A stretch of 64,000 bases of DNA from Chelydra serpentina (lineage: Eukaryota > Chordata > Testudines > Chelydridae): assembly GCA_037349315.1 (NCBI GenBank), contig JBAIAC010000265.1, forward strand, positions 436,501 to 500,500, in the 5' to 3' direction. Within the stretch, counting starts at the first letter, position 1; each line of letters starts with the position of its first letter. Below, one piece after another: positions 34,710-47,700 of this stretch. The translations under genes were made by a program, and so were the position numbers. The notes under the pieces are model-generated. The model searched no databases. It was not told where the DNA came from and saw only the letters and a list, made by a program, of their open reading frames with translations.

Positions 34710-35140
34710 AGGGGATAGTTAATGAAACACAGGCGCTGGATTGCAAGCGGGTAAAGCATTTGAAACATCATATTGACCTGTGGAACTCTGCCACAAGATG
34801 TTGAGTTTAGTGGGATTCCAAAAAGCATTTGATATTTTATAGGGATAACGAAAACACCCACCGGTGAAGTAGGTAGGATGTTGTTTATTACGATGGCATA
34901 CCCCTTGTGCTAGGAATCCTGTATGCATAGGGCCTGCCACAAAGAGCTTCCTGTCCATACAAGGACGGGATAAGGAACCTGGGTGCTTCAGGGCAGCTCT
35001 CCAAGCCAGCTACTAACTGAGTGGGAGTTAGGGGGGGAAAGCCTTTCTCCTCTTCTCCCCCCTCCCCCCCCCCGGAACATTATTCCCTAATTGCCCATTA
35101 TAGAGCTTTTTGCAATTGGTAATGGCCATGTTGGAGACTG
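34710..35140 (+). mobile_element. CR1 LINE 3' region, sense
   Basis: It contains tgtggaactctgccacaaga, gtgggattccaaaaagcatt followed by tgatattttatagggataac, and ends gtaatggccatgttggagac. This is the CR1 3'-terminal coding/UTR region in sense, diverged. It abuts the MITE at 35144. Confidence 0.82.
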
Positions 35141-35143
35141 GGG

Positions 35144-35436
35144 GCTGGTCCACACTGGGGCGGGGGATCGATCTAGGAAACGCAACTTCAGCTATGAGAA
35201 TAGCGTAGCTGAAGTCAACGTTTCCTAGATCGAACTAAATTTACTTACTGCGGGTCCACGCGGCGCAGGCAGGCTCCCCCATCGACAGCGCTTCCTCCTC
35301 TCGGAGAGCAGGAGTTCGGCAGTTGACGGGGGAGCGCTTCTGGGATTGATTTATCGCGTCCAGATGAGACGCGATAAATCGACCCCAGAAGATGGATCTC
35401 TACCCACCGAATCGGGCGGGTAGTGTAGACCTACAC
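35144..35436. mobile_element. MITE with internal palindromes
   Basis: Imperfect terminal inverted repeats (ctggtccacactgg / gtagtgtagacctacac). Two perfect internal stems: CGATCTAGGAAACG (35169-35182) with CGTTTCCTAGATCG (35219-35232), enclosing a second cttcagcta/tagctgaag stem; and GATTTATCGCGTC (35348-35360) with GACGCGATAAATC (35368-35380). It has no coding capacity and is of a type frequent in turtle genomes. The superfamily is not certain. Confidence 0.82.
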
Positions 35437-35439
35437 TGG

Positions 35440-36039
35440 GCTAAATGATCTGCTGGTTTGCACTGCTCTGGCCGTTCCTTTGCGTTTCATCCAGCCGTGC
35501 CCTTGTGTCTTGCTGATCTGGATCTCAGCTGTATATGGAGAAGGGCATTCCGAGACACAGCCTCCAGAGCAGAAGCATTGAATTGCCTGGTGCTGTAGCT
35601 AGAAATACCACCTGACCCAGCCCTTCCCCTTTCCTGCCACTGAGACCCTGCTTTGGCATTAGCAGCAAAAACAAGTGCTCTGAAGTGTCTGAGAACAGAC
35701 ATTTCTTCCCTGGCAGTGGTGGTGGGGTTCTTCCTGGGGGCCTGTTCAGTCTGTTATCTCGGAGTTTGAGTCTGTCTGTCCTTAGAAAACTTGCTGTAGC
35801 GTGGTGGTAGCGAATGTGAAAGTCTCCTTGCCCAGTTTGTTTTTGTGGACAGAGCTGAGGTGATTCAAGCCTGTGTTGAACCGCAGAGAGCCCTATTAGC
35901 TTGCCCACGGACATTTCCCTACCTGCAGCTATGACTCAAGCCCTGGGACTCCTGCTGGCTCTGGCATGCGGGACTCCTCCGTTAACATGCAGTGGGGCTC
36001 TGCTGAAAGGATTTGATTTTGGGCCCTGCTTTGCAGTTA
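35440..36039. other. Spacer, no feature seen
   Basis: No exon, RNA gene or transposon end is recognised. Confidence 0.5.
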
Positions 36040-36044
36040 CATCC

Positions 36045-36606
36045 TGTGACGAACTAGGACTGTTGTTAATGTTTTCCCTGAGTACTGTGTGGGTGCCTCG
36101 GTTTCCCTATGCAGTGCTTGAGTATCTAGGTGGTGGGACAAGGGTGCATGATTGTTAGAGGGGCCTGGACACAGAGAAGGGCCGACACTCTGTATCCTAG
36201 CAACTGATGGCCCCGGCCCCTCCCCTGCAAAGGTGAGAGCTAAAGGTGTTGGAACAAAGGGATCAGGTGACCTCCTGGCCCGGGAAGGAGACAAAGGAGA
36301 GAGGAGGGGCTGGACAGTTTCAGTTTGGAGCTGGCTGGGGAAGAGGGAAAAAGGGCAGACAGGGTCTGGCCTCCCTGCCCCCCCATTTGGAGCTGTGGGG
36401 TGAAATGCAGGGAGCCCCCGGGCTGGGGTCTAAGCTCCCTGCCCCCCGGAAGGGCCCGGCTGAGGGGTCCTGGATGTACTGACAAGCTCTGTTTGGACTG
36501 TGTTCCTGGCATCTCTAATAAATCTTCTGTTCTACTGGCTGGCTGAGACTCCCAGTGAATCCGGGGAAGAGGGGTGCAGGCGCTGACTCCCCCATACTCC
36601 GTGACA
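36045..36606 (+). mobile_element. Solo LTR of an endogenous retrovirus (562 bp)
   Basis: It starts TGTGACGAACTAGGACTG and ends CTCCGTGACA, so it has TG...CA ends. A 5-bp target duplication CATCC lies at 36040-36044 and 36607-36611. AATAAA is at 36517-36522, followed by a GT-rich stretch. No internal retroviral genes flank it, so it is a recombination product. Sense on the plus strand. Confidence 0.92.
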
Positions 36607-36611
36607 CATCC

Positions 36612-39600
36612 TGAAGCTGGTTTCAGTGCAGGTGAGGTGGGTAAGCCATTGTTAGCATCCGTTCCCTGCTCACTCTCATGGCAGTGTGCTCCAAGGATCT
36701 TCGCTCTGAAAACAAGTACAACCTCCCTCTCAGATGGCCAGCGCTCGCCTAATTGCTGACCTGGTTCTGGGCTGCAAGCCGGAGTCCTTTGCACACAGAC
36801 ACAGCATTAGAGCTCGCAGGTCCTTCAGCTGAGGTTAATTTTTATGTCTCCTGAGTTCCTGCTCACACTGTCTCTTGCTTGTTGCTTGTGTGTGTGTGGG
36901 CGGGGGAAGGGGGGGTGCACAGCTGGCTTGGAGATGCTAATTGAGCAAGGGCAGAGGGAGGGACGGGGGGGGGGTTTGTGCCTCTTCTCGTGTTTTCCCT
37001 TTGCTGAAGGATCTGCTCTCGCTGGTGGCAGGGTAAGAGATTTGATGTTGCTTCTGTCCTTTGCCATAGCCTGGCGTCGTGCACCTATTCCAGACTCTCC
37101 TCTGCATCTGCCTTTCAACGGGCAGCGTGGCTCCAGGCTCCCTGGGACTGGGAACCATACCCTGGGGTGCCCTGGCTACCTACGGGTCAGGGGCTGTCTG
37201 AGGAATATGGGCCTAACCTTGCAAAGGGTCTAGTAGTCCCTGTGGAAGACCTGAAAGAGATCAGGTGCTGGGCCACCTGCCCTCTCAAAACCAGGCCCCT
37301 CTCCGGGGTCAATGCAGAATCTCCCCTCCTTTCTGCGGAGCGTTGGCCCATGCCATGGAGGTGTCTGGGATCAATGGTGGTGGAGCTGCTGCACTGACTT
37401 CAAACCCCTCCATTTTCATAAGGATTTTGTAGAGGGGAAGAATTGTCCTGGCCCAGCCCGGCTTAGGGGGGGAAAGCGCCGAGTGGGGCAAGGCCCACAC
37501 ACCACAGCCGCTCACGTGCACAATGAGTGAACTTCAGCTAGTGTCATCCGCGCTGGCTGCAGTCTAGGGGTTTGATCAGCACTCCCTTTCCTCCCTCTCC
37601 AGGGTGGAGCAATTGCCTACTACAGCCGGAGCCCCTCAGCGTAACCCTGCTCTCGCACGGGGGTGCACGTCTAGCGTGAGCTGCGCCGGGGCACCACTGG
37701 AGCTGGTGCTCACTTAGGCTCCGTTTACGAGCTAGGGCTGAGTCCCCTATCTGTATACGCTCCTGGTAGCTCAATAGGCCGAGAACAAACCTGCCTGAAA
37801 ACTGGGTATGCCTGCAGCATGGCTCGGCTGTGCCTCTCCTATCCTCAGCCACACCTCGACACTCCTGTTCCCAGGGGGAGTGTTGGGCCCCTGAGGGTGA
37901 AATCTAGAGCCAGAGCCAGAGCCGATAGCTCTTGGTACTCTAGGGAGCTCTCCTCTCCTGTGGAAAGAGCTGAACGCAAAGAGGGAAGCCAGAGAGCCTC
38001 TTCTCCCCTGGGGAGACGTTGGATTACGGTCGTAGCGCTGCATGCTGCACCCAGTGAGACAGTCCTCGGAGAGCTACATCCATCAGCCTGACCCAAGGGT
38101 TACATCGTCCAGGGGAGTGAGGCCCAGGGTGGGCTAACGACTTGTCCAGTGTCATACAGATGCAGCCTGAAATCGAATCCAGCTCTTCGGAGGCCTAGCC
38201 TAGGGCCTTAGCCCCACCAGGCCGCCACTCTTCCCCTCGAGCGATCTCTCTTCGGTGATGCCCTAGGTTTTTATTCAGGGTCTGTATAAGGCCCTGGATT
38301 CTGTCTGGGTGAGGCGATGTCGGTGACGGTAACTGCTTCTGACCAGATCATGTCTGCAGCCTTCACTTCTAGAGACCGATCATTTACGGGATTTCTTCTG
38401 GTTTCTCTCCAGGCCGGAGAAGGCGGCTGTCACATCCGGAAAGCTCAGGCGTCTGATCAGAGGCCTGTGTCAGGGCTGATCCCAGGCTCTGAGGAAGCCA
38501 AACTCTGCCTCCTTGGGCGTAAGGATGGGCTCGGCTCTCACATCTGCAGGGGGTGCTCGGGCTCACGTGCCCAGCCATAGACCTATGAAATGGGCCCTCT
38601 CCAGGGAGAGGGGAATAGGGCTCAGGGCAGGGAACACACAGGCCTCTAAGGGAGACCCTTGTTTAGTGGGGAGAAAAGACTTTGGAATCCTGACGCTCTT
38701 GTGGGGCCGCTTGCCTACCAAGAGCAGAAAAGCTCAGTGTTAATGGCAGTGAGCTGAGAGGCAGTACAGGCCTGTGGATGGATCCCTGGACTGCAGCTGA
38801 GGACACCTGCACTCCGCTCTCAGGCTGGCCCAGTGACTTTACCCTCTGTCTCTCTTTCCTCTCCTAGAGCTAGGACTAGAATCTAGGTGTTTCCTGCAGC
38901 CCGGTTCTGTAACCACAAGCCCATCCTCCCTTGGGCTGATTGCTGCCTGTGAGCTGCTTAGTGTGTGTGGCAGGTCTTCTCTTTATAAAGAGGGCCACTT
39001 TGCATATGTAAACCACGGCTGAAGGTGCATGGCAGGTTCCGCTCTGTGCCAATTGGTTGTTATAGTCCCCACAAACGAAGTTCAGGCCCGTTAGCTCAGG
39101 CTATGGCTGCTTGTGCTGTTTTTGCTCTGGAGGTCCCTGGTGCAACAGGGGCTCTGAACAGGAAGGGTTAATCCCATGACTCCCTCTTTGCTTCCTTCCC
39201 TTGGGGTTTCATGGCAATAATTCTGTTCTCTTCTTTGTCACCTGCAGCAATGAAGTATCTCTGGTCACTGGGGCTGGGTGCTTCTGATTTAAAGGGAAGC
39301 TTTGGCCACACCTGGACAAATCTCAGCCCTCATTGTCTGAGCAAGATTTACGAGGTGGAGGAGCGAAGCCGCTTAGCACCCTCGTTACTTATCCCCAGAG
39401 GCATGCTGCATTCCCTGCTTGCTATAGACAAATGTGCATGCGCATTATAGATGTACATACACACGTTTTCCGGCATACACCCCTCATGCTCGCCGGGCCA
39501 AGCTCTTCCCAGGGTGTGGAGCTACCCTAGGGCTGGGTTTGGCCCTTTCCGTTTTATACGCCCAGTGAATCTGCTCTGCATTATGCAAACCCACTGAGGG

Positions 39601-41208
39601 TCCCGCACGCTCTGACTGGCTGCTGCTGTGCTACATGAGATCACATCCATCTCTGTCAGCGCCGTTATTAAGCTGGGGCTGTGAGCCTCAGGACTCCCGC
39701 GCTCAGGGCTGCCACACCGCTGCTGCCCAGCCCTCACAGGGAGGAGGGGAAATAAATTCATGTCCGAGTCCCATTAAACTCCAGTTCTATCATGTTCCCA
39801 CAGAGATACACACAGGGAGATAGAGCTGGCTCCGGGAGGGAAGTGGGGCCTAGTGGATTAGAACGGGGCAGGGGGAGAGTCAGGACTCCTGGGTTTTGTT
39901 TCCCTCTCTGCCATGGCCTTGTGAAACATCCTTTCCTCTCCCTTCTCAGTACAAATGGGAATATTGATACTTCCCTCCCCCAAGGAGGGTTGTAAATTCA
40001 CTAGTGCTGACGTGTTCTAGAGCCTGTAGCGAGGACCCCAGAGACCCCTATAACCTTAGAGTGCTGGTGGTTTCCTTCCTCTCGGATAAGATGGGTGGTG
40101 GTACACAAATAAGCCATTAGGTTGCAAATGCAGCCCTGTTACCTTTGCCGGCTCCATAGGCTGCACCCAGCAAGCGGGGAACTGAGCAATAGATAGCGCG
40201 TTTTGTGGCCCTGCCGGCACCTGAGCTTCTGGCTTCTGCCTCAGTTGCCAGGCTGGGGATGCTCTTGCCCTATGTCTTCTCCACCCAAGAAAGCATTGCT
40301 GGGGTGTCAGGGCTGTTTGCAGGGAGGGGGCGGAGTATCCAGGGAGGTGTCCTTCAAGCAATGCGCTGCTATTTGCAGAGACGTTTGATGATGGGCACAG
40401 GGGCTTTTGGGTCCTATTTGTGAGGCACAATCCAGCCCCTGGATGTGCCAACATAACCGGCCTGGCTGGCTGTCCTTCAGTCAAGACGCTGAGCCGTCCC
40501 GCTGGCAAAGCAAGGTGGTTTTGGCTTCTAAGCCATGAAGGACAGTATCAATTTAATCTCTCTCCGGGCCAGGGGCCATGTCTCAGCCCAGCCCTGGTCC
40601 TGCTTTGCAATAATCATAACAACTAATACTTCACCCAGCAATGCAGCTGTGTCTGAGGGGAAGGGGGCCGGTGTTTAACAGGGGGCAGCAAAGCTATAAA
40701 CCAGTCCAAGGCAGGAAGCGAAGGAAAAAGCTTCGGCCTATTGCTAATGTGGGGGGTTCTAGGGGGGGCAGCTGGAATTACCTGAATTGGGATGGGGGGA
40801 TTCATGCTGCTGTCCTTACCAAGGACTGTTCCGGTGCAGAATATGGCCTCAGAGATTTTATCATGGGAGGGTGAATATGGTTTTCTCTCATTCTTGTTGC
40901 ACTCGTGTATCCGAGCACGTGGCCTCATTTAGCTCACGTTTAAACGCTTTCAGGATGTGTCATAAAAGAACCTGGTCACAGCAAGTCCATTCACAGCGGC
41001 ACTCACTCCACATCTGCAGAAGCCCCGCTCTAGTCGCATGATCTCACTGCCTGGCAGCTTGTTGAATTCAAACAGCACTTACGCTAAGTTGACTTGGCTG
41101 GACTAGTCTTGTCTGTAATAGCTGATGCTTGTTCTCTCCTTGCCCCGAATCGATGTCTCTACTACGCTGTCACTATCTGGGAGATTTATACTGGAGGAAG
41201 AGGGGGCG
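36612..41208. other. 4.6 kb spacer, no gene; scattered SINE pieces
   Basis: I see no supported exon. Fragments like the MIR/CORE-type SINE lie at about 38120-38225 (antisense: acttgtccagtgtcatacag), 38760-38930 (sense, weak) and 39845-40030 (sense: gcctagtggattagaacggg with gtcaggactcctgggttt). The remainder is unassigned GC-moderate DNA. Confidence 0.55.
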
Positions 41209-41216
41209 TTCGAGAG

Positions 41217-41768
41217 CAGGGATGGGCAAACCTTTTGGCCCGAGGGCCACATCTGGGTATGGAAATTGTATGGCGGGCCATGAATGCTCACGAAATTGGG
41301 GGTTGAGGTGCATGAGGGAGTGACGGCTCCGGCTGGGGGTGTGGGCTCTGGGGTGCAGGAGGGTGGGACCAAGGGGTTCAGAGGGTGGGAGGTGGATTAG
41401 GACTGGGGCAGGGGGTTGGGGTGGTGCAGGGGTGCAGGCTCCGGGTGACACTTACCCCAAGCAGCTCCCAGAAACAGCAGCATGTCCCCTCTCCAGCTCC
41501 TATGCGGAGGTGCAGCTAGGCGGCTCTGCGCGCTGCCCCGTCCGCAGGCACCACCCCTGCAGCTCCCATTGGCTGCAGTTGCCGGCCAATGGGAGCTGCG
41601 GGGGTGGCACTTGGGGGACATGCTGCTACTTCTGGGAGCCGCGCAGAGCCACGGCACACATGGAGCAGGGCAAGGCCCCGACCCCTCTCCCCGGCAGGAG
41701 CTCGAGGGCCAGATTAAAATGTCTGGAGGGCTGGATGCAGCCCCTGGGCCCTAGTTTGCCCACCCCTG
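41217..41768. mobile_element. Non-autonomous hAT-type transposon (552 bp)
   Basis: The terminal repeats CAGGGATGGGCAAACC and AGTTTGCCCACCCCTG match the element at 6678-7238. The flanking 8-mers TTCGAGAG (41209-41216) and TTCTAGAG (41769-41776) differ at one base. The interior carries an inverted pair gcagctcccattggc (41559-41573) and gccaatgggagctgc (41585-41599). Confidence 0.92.
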
Positions 41769-41849
41769 TTCTAGAGACATGGTACAAAAAGCCTTTTCAT
41801 TGGGGGTCTCACATGCCCACCCATGCACCCAGCAAACCCCTTCCCAGCC

Positions 41850-41955
41850 GCTCCGAGAGTCAATTATTCTTATTTGTGTTATGGCCGCGCTGCAGAGCTT
41901 CCCCATGAGATGGGAGCCCCGCTGTGCTAGGAGATGCACAGACACACACGGGCTG
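41850..41955 (-). mobile_element. SINE tail fragment, antisense
   Basis: attattcttatttgtgttat followed by gagatgggagccccgctgtg and tgctaggagatgcacagaca, the reverse complement of the MIR/CORE-type SINE tail. A further sense tail piece (ccgctaggcgctaccgccat followed by gcaaataatcaataatcat) sits at about 42045-42100. Confidence 0.6.
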
Positions 41956-42104
41956 GGGTCAGGGAGGCAGAGCTGTGTGGGAGGGTGAGCACGGCTCTGG
42001 GAAAGGGACGTTCTCTGTGCCACGCGTCTGTACAGAGCTTAGCTCCGTGGGGCCCTGGCCGCTAGGCGCTACCGCCATGCAAATAATCAATAATCATAAG
42101 TATC

Positions 42105-44095
42105 TTCCCACTTGTGCACTGCAGGACCATTTTGTGGTTCACTGCCCCTGCCCAGGGACTGCCTATTGCTTCCTGGAGTTCTGCAAACACAGCCTTAATT
42201 GGATCATCAACTGGATCTAATGTACAGAGCATGCGTCTCCCTCCATGCCTCATTACGGTTTGGGCAGCTGTGCACCATGCATGGCACCGCCAGCTGTGAG
42301 ACAGCGGCTGGCTGCTTCGGAGGACGGACTTTGGAGCACTTAGCTCCGCCGTAATGAACTTTGCCGGGAATGGTTTGTGTGCACGGGCTGGCTGAATCAG
42401 AGCCATCTCCTGCTGTGAATCAGTCTGGCTGGGAGGTGCCAGGGAGCTGCGTTCTGGGCTGGGGTCCTTGGTGAGGGTTGGTTGGGGGCTAGGCCTCCTG
42501 CTGGGTCCTGCCCAGGGGTACGAGGTTGGATGAGGCCTAGGACTGGTGCTGGGCCCTGGATGAAATCGCCCCTTAGTGCCCAATCCTGGCCCCTTGGGGT
42601 CAGAAAGAGGGTTTTTTGGGGGTGGGGAGCTGATGTGCAAAAAGACCCATTAACAAGGTTCATGCCTCATTCCTCTGAGCCTGGTTTCTCTGCCGTATAG
42701 AGCCCCCCCCCCCCCCCCCACACACACCCCCCCCACACACACACATATCCAGGCATGCTTCTGCTGCCTGCGGTGGAGGTGGTAGGAAATGGGGAACTCA
42801 GCCTTGTTCTGCAGGGACAGAAATGCAAGAAAATCCCAGAATTATTCCCGGGCTGGGCTGCCTCATGCTCTCTTTGCCTTAGGCTGGGGTTTCTGTAGCA
42901 CCCAGTCACTGGCGTATGTGAATGCTGGAGGCTGCGGTTTTCATAGAGGCCTGTAGGGAAGGGGGGATAAAACGAATGGGAACTGGATATGCAGATCCCT
43001 TTGCTGGTTTTGCAGGCCTCAGCTGGGGAATTTACAGCCCTGACTGCTCTGCAGAGATATAACGGCATCAGCGCAAACGTCTTGCGTTGGCACCGTTAGG
43101 AACTGGGGTAAACCACACTGGTACAATTCACTTTTTACCCTAGTGCAGCATGTCTAGATGAGGGGCTTGATTCTCCTTGAACAACCTTGTGGTCCTTGTG
43201 CAGTTGTTGCACCAAGGCAAAGAGGGTGAAAGTCAGAACAGCAGCATTTACACCCACTCGGCACTGACATAAACAACTGTGCGTGGTGCCTGGGGACGGA
43301 GAATCAGGCCTTCAGCATAGACAAACCCTAAGTCAAGGTCACCGTCTCCTTTTCAGCCTCAATTCCTGTGGCAAACGAACTCCCAACAAGCCGCTCCGAT
43401 CTGGGTTCCTTTTCACTCTGTGAAGAATGAAGGCTCCCAGTGTCTGTCCTAATCGATCCTGGCAGAGGCCCTGTCCAGCAACCAGTAATGGGGATAAATG
43501 AGCTGCTAATGTGCTGTGTCTGAGGGGTGTTTGCTTTCAGGCTACTCTAGACATAGAGTTTATTTTTTGTACAAGGCAGTGCGTCAGCTCTGGCACCATT
43601 TCCCCTCTACAGGGCTGAGTCTGGGAGGAATCAGCTCCATCACTGTCCTCATGCACTTTGCTCTTACCGTTCGTCAAGACAGCATGGTCCAGTGGGAGGG
43701 CGGATGGCTGGGAGTCCCTGGATGACTGGGACTCAGGAGACTAGGGGGCTAATCTCAGCTCTGCCGGTGTTCTGCTGCAATGTCATTTCCTTTATGGTCA
43801 TGGTGTACACACACAGAAAAGTTAGGTAAAAACATAAATACTCGTTGGAAGGTTGCAACCTAATACTATAGCTTAGAATGCAGAACAATGACACACAAAA
43901 TCAAAAAAACAGAGAGCGACAAAGCAGGCTGCTCCCTAAAACAGAGAGGCATCATTCACCTGCCTTACTCTAGGTGGGCTGCCTGCAAACTCACTGCTGC
44001 TAGGCCCAGCTCGCATGCTTCTCTGCAGAGCCCACTAGCCTGCAAGCAGGAAACCCCCTGAAATTTAAAGTGACAACTTACAATTTTAATAGAGT
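42105..44095. other. 2 kb spacer, no gene seen
   Basis: Holds a C/CA low-complexity run at about 42703-42748 and a weak sense SINE fragment at about 43680-43800. No supported exon. Confidence 0.5.
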
Positions 44096-44099
44096 TTTA

Positions 44100-44270
44100 A
44101 CACACCACAACCTCCTCCCTCTGTGCCTCTGTTTCTCCTCCCACTCTTTGTCTGTCCTGTCTAATTTGGGGGCAGGGACAGTCTCTCACCACGTGTCTGT
44201 GCAGCACCATCATAATGGGTCCCTGATCTCGACTGTGACGTTCATAATAATAATTAAGACAACGTCTGGA
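44100..44270 (+). mobile_element. SINE tail, sense
   Basis: gggggcagggacagtctctc, then gtctgtgcagcaccatcata, atgggtccctgatctcgact and a taataataatt end, matching the common SINE tail. Confidence 0.6.
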
Positions 44271-44619
44271 GGTGGCCAGGTTTGGAATAAGAACCAGGAA
44301 CACAAATTACCCTCCCATTAATACCACAGGACGGTGCTCTCTGTTCGGATGTTGCAATGGTCATGGCCACAGAATTACCTGGGGAAATGCAAACGTCCAT
44401 TATTTTAGAAGGACTGAACCGCAGTGGAAGCTCCTAACCACCAAGGTTCACTGGCTGATCCAGGGCAGGTAACGTCAAGTGGGCGATGATTTGATCTGCT
44501 CAATTACGGAGACACCTGTAATCATGATCATTGTCCTTTTGGAGACCCTTATGTCTGAGTGTCTCAGACTTCACCCAGCCTTACAGCCCCCGCTTTTCCC
44601 CATCACCAGGAAACAGGCA

Positions 44620-44750
44620 ACATTTATTATTCTCATTTTACAGATGGAGAAGCAAAGATACGGAATGTTGAAGTGACTCGCCCAAGGGCGCATGCTGCCA
44701 GGCAGTGTCGGAGCCAGGAGTAGGGCTCAGGAGTCGTTGCCCCTCGAGCC
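44620..44750 (-). mobile_element. MIR/CORE-type SINE, antisense
   Basis: It shows attctcattttacagatgga, gaagtgactcgcccaagggc and a caggagtagggctcaggagt end, the reverse complement of the SINE body. Confidence 0.65.
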
Positions 44751-44759
44751 TGCCCCACC

Positions 44760-47700
44760 CGTAAGCGACACCCCCTCTTGTTCTCATCCTGACAGCGTCC
44801 CCCATGTATACACACAGCAGCCTGAGATTCCCGGCTGCCTCTGTGTCAAAGATTGTGCTGCCCAGTGCCCCAGGGATGCCCAGATAGGCAGCCCCTACGG
44901 TGCGGGTGTCCAGTGTCCCGTTGTCTTTCCCTGAGACTCTACTGGGGATCTGGCCATACAGCAAGTGTGTTGGAAGCCAGGTCCCAAGAGAGTTAAGCTT
45001 TTCCTCCGCTTGATATAAAGGTGGAGAGGCGGCTTTCGCTATCACAGTAAATTCTAAGTGGTTGTGACTTCCCCAGGCCCCCGCATGGGCTGCCCTCCTT
45101 CTGCAGTCTCTAGCCACATGGCTGCAGTAGCAAAGTATTAGCGCACAGGTAAGTTGGAGGGAACTACAGAGCGGGCTCTCACGTGTCAGGATGCCTGAGC
45201 AAGGAAATAAACTTGGGTCTTAAAAACGCGGCTAAAGGATCATTCCCACAGACGTCCCCTGGCTGTGTGTCAGCGCTAGGGGAGACCACCTGAGCAGGGG
45301 AGGCTCAGCCAGCCGTGCCTGTCGGTTCCTCTATAATAGATGGGTGAACATGCTTTATTCATGTTGCCGGGGCAGGCTGGTATTTAGGTCACCATTGCTG
45401 GGAAAGGTCTCAAGCTTGGAGAATGTTTAAATGAGATGCTGGGTTTCTCTCAGCCCGAGTAAGGGCCCTCTCCTCTCCACTGGGGTCTCTAACCCCTTCT
45501 TGCCATCCAGAGATGGGGCGGGGCAGGGCAGGCAGAGCAGGTGGGCAGGCCTCATAAAGAGCTCTGAATGCAGCATCTGGGGCAGCTTCAAGAGGCTGCA
45601 CTTGGGGACCGTTGCTTTAGGTAGACGAGGCCATTGGACCTGCCAATTTAGCTTTTAGATGGATTTTGAGCAGCTGCTTTTCGCTCCCCGACACAAGGGT
45701 TTGAGTCTCAGCCACTTGCCCCTCATGTATTTCTGCTTCCAGGCACGAGGATTTGTCTCGTGGCCGCTTCCCCATCCATGCACCCGGGATGCAGGCAAGG
45801 AAACAGAACAGCCGGATACTCTCTTTAATGCTCTTGCTGTCTCCGGTGCCTGGCCCACTGGCCAGGTGTCTCCAGGCCACCGGAAAAGTGAGAGGGTGGA
45901 AGGTGATAGAGTTGGCATTTAACTGCAGTTCTGCTCCATTTAATTTCCTTAACACAGTAAGGAGCTCGCTGATTTGTGTGTGTCACCACTGACCTCTGCT
46001 GGATGGGATAGGAGCTTCTCTGCTGTGTGGCATAGGCTCTGTAGTGCTGATAGCCAGTGGAGATTCTGCTTTAGTGCATGTGGTAGGGATAGTGCTATTG
46101 GAGCAGAAGTATCTGAGCTTTGGCCCTTCTGTATCTGTGAGGGTCTGAATAGCCCCTGTATGCAGCAAAGAGAGAGCCAAAAAGTGCTCAGTAGGATCCA
46201 GTTTGTTACAGAGCCCTCCCTGTGTCACTTACAGAGGAGCAGATTTTAGGGGCTGGAGCTTTGCCCCATGTGGGTTAGAAAGAAGGGAGCTGGCAGGATG
46301 CATTAATCCAGCCCAGTATCCCACCTGATGCTGCAGAGAAAAGCCAAAAAACCCACAGTGCACCTGGCCAGTTGGTCAATTCCCTCCTGCCCCTGAAGCT
46401 GGAGCTGGGATCCCCACCCGTGACGGGGCAGATGCAGATACTCTTGCCATGACATTGTCCAAAGCATGTTTACAGATCCAGCCCCGCATCCAAAGTGCGT
46501 TCCGCCGAGAAGGATTTCTCCGGGCTCTCTGTAGGAAAACATCCCCAAGCTCAGCAGCATGGCGCAGGGCAGGCGCTGAGAAGGGCTGACGTCTGGGATG
46601 CAGCTTGTGTCGGCTAATGATAGAAAAGTTCCTTTAGGTTAGCGCTGCTTGTGGCGGAGATCCAGGCCAGGCTCCGGGAGCAACGTTCTTTTCATGACAG
46701 GACGAAGCCCTGGGTTAGAAACTACTCTTCAAACCATCGCCTTGCCGTTAAAACACGGCATGCTCCTTGCAAGGGGGGTTGTCTTGTGCTTAAGACACCG
46801 GCCTGAGCCAGGCTCCCCTCCTGGCTCTGCTGCTGACTGGCTCAGACCCTGCTGGGATTCCCAAGCTTTGATCTATACAGGTTACTCAGCAGCAGCCGAT
46901 TCTTAATGGCAGCCAGGCAGAGCCCTGTATGAGCCCCCTCCCTCCCCACACGCCAGGAGGCAGCGAACGAGACGTGCCTTGTTCATTACAGATAAATAAG
47001 TCATACGGTTTTCCAGCTTCCAGCAGATTTGCCTGGCGAGCTGTTTTTTATTTATTTATCATTTCCAAAGTACTGACTGTAGTGATTAATCACCGCTCAC
47101 TCTGCATATTATACCTGCCTGTCAGCCCCTGTGAACTGATAAGAGTGATGGGTGATGCGGAACCTCCATCCTCAGAACTCTGGCTGTTTTACCTTTCGCT
47201 CCGCCAATTAGTGCCTGCTTTTATGGTTTTCAATTGGCCCATTAAACCTGCTGCCTTCAAACAAATAATTCGACGTCTGTGGCGATGAAAACGTCCTGGG
47301 AAGGATCGTTCCCTTCCGAGTGGATTGCAGCTTCGCTGGCCTGTCAGAGACGTGGTGAATCTGTGCTCCCTACTGCTGTCGGTGCATCCTCAGGGAGAGC
47401 CTGCAGAACTCGGGAATGGGAGAAGCACGCTGGGCTGGTATGAGAGGCGTGCCTGCCTTGTAGCTAATGAAGAGCTATGCTGGGTAGTGAATGTAAAGGG
47501 AAACACGGGATTTTAGACACGGACCTGATCAGGCAGTTGTGCATCAACTCCATGCATGGTCATTCTCGTATGAGATCTTTGAGTCTGGCATAGGCAGAAC
47601 GAGAGCCAATGGCTGGACACAGACGCGAGACAAAGGGTTTTATACCTATCATACCTCTCCATATATTCCTGCTCCACCCCAAACACCCCAGGACAGGTGC

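Noticed and set aside
42045..42100. Enhancer-like cluster atgcaaataatcaataatca
   Set aside because: The preceding gctaggcgctaccgccat is the common SINE tail, and the AT-rich end is its simple-sequence terminus.
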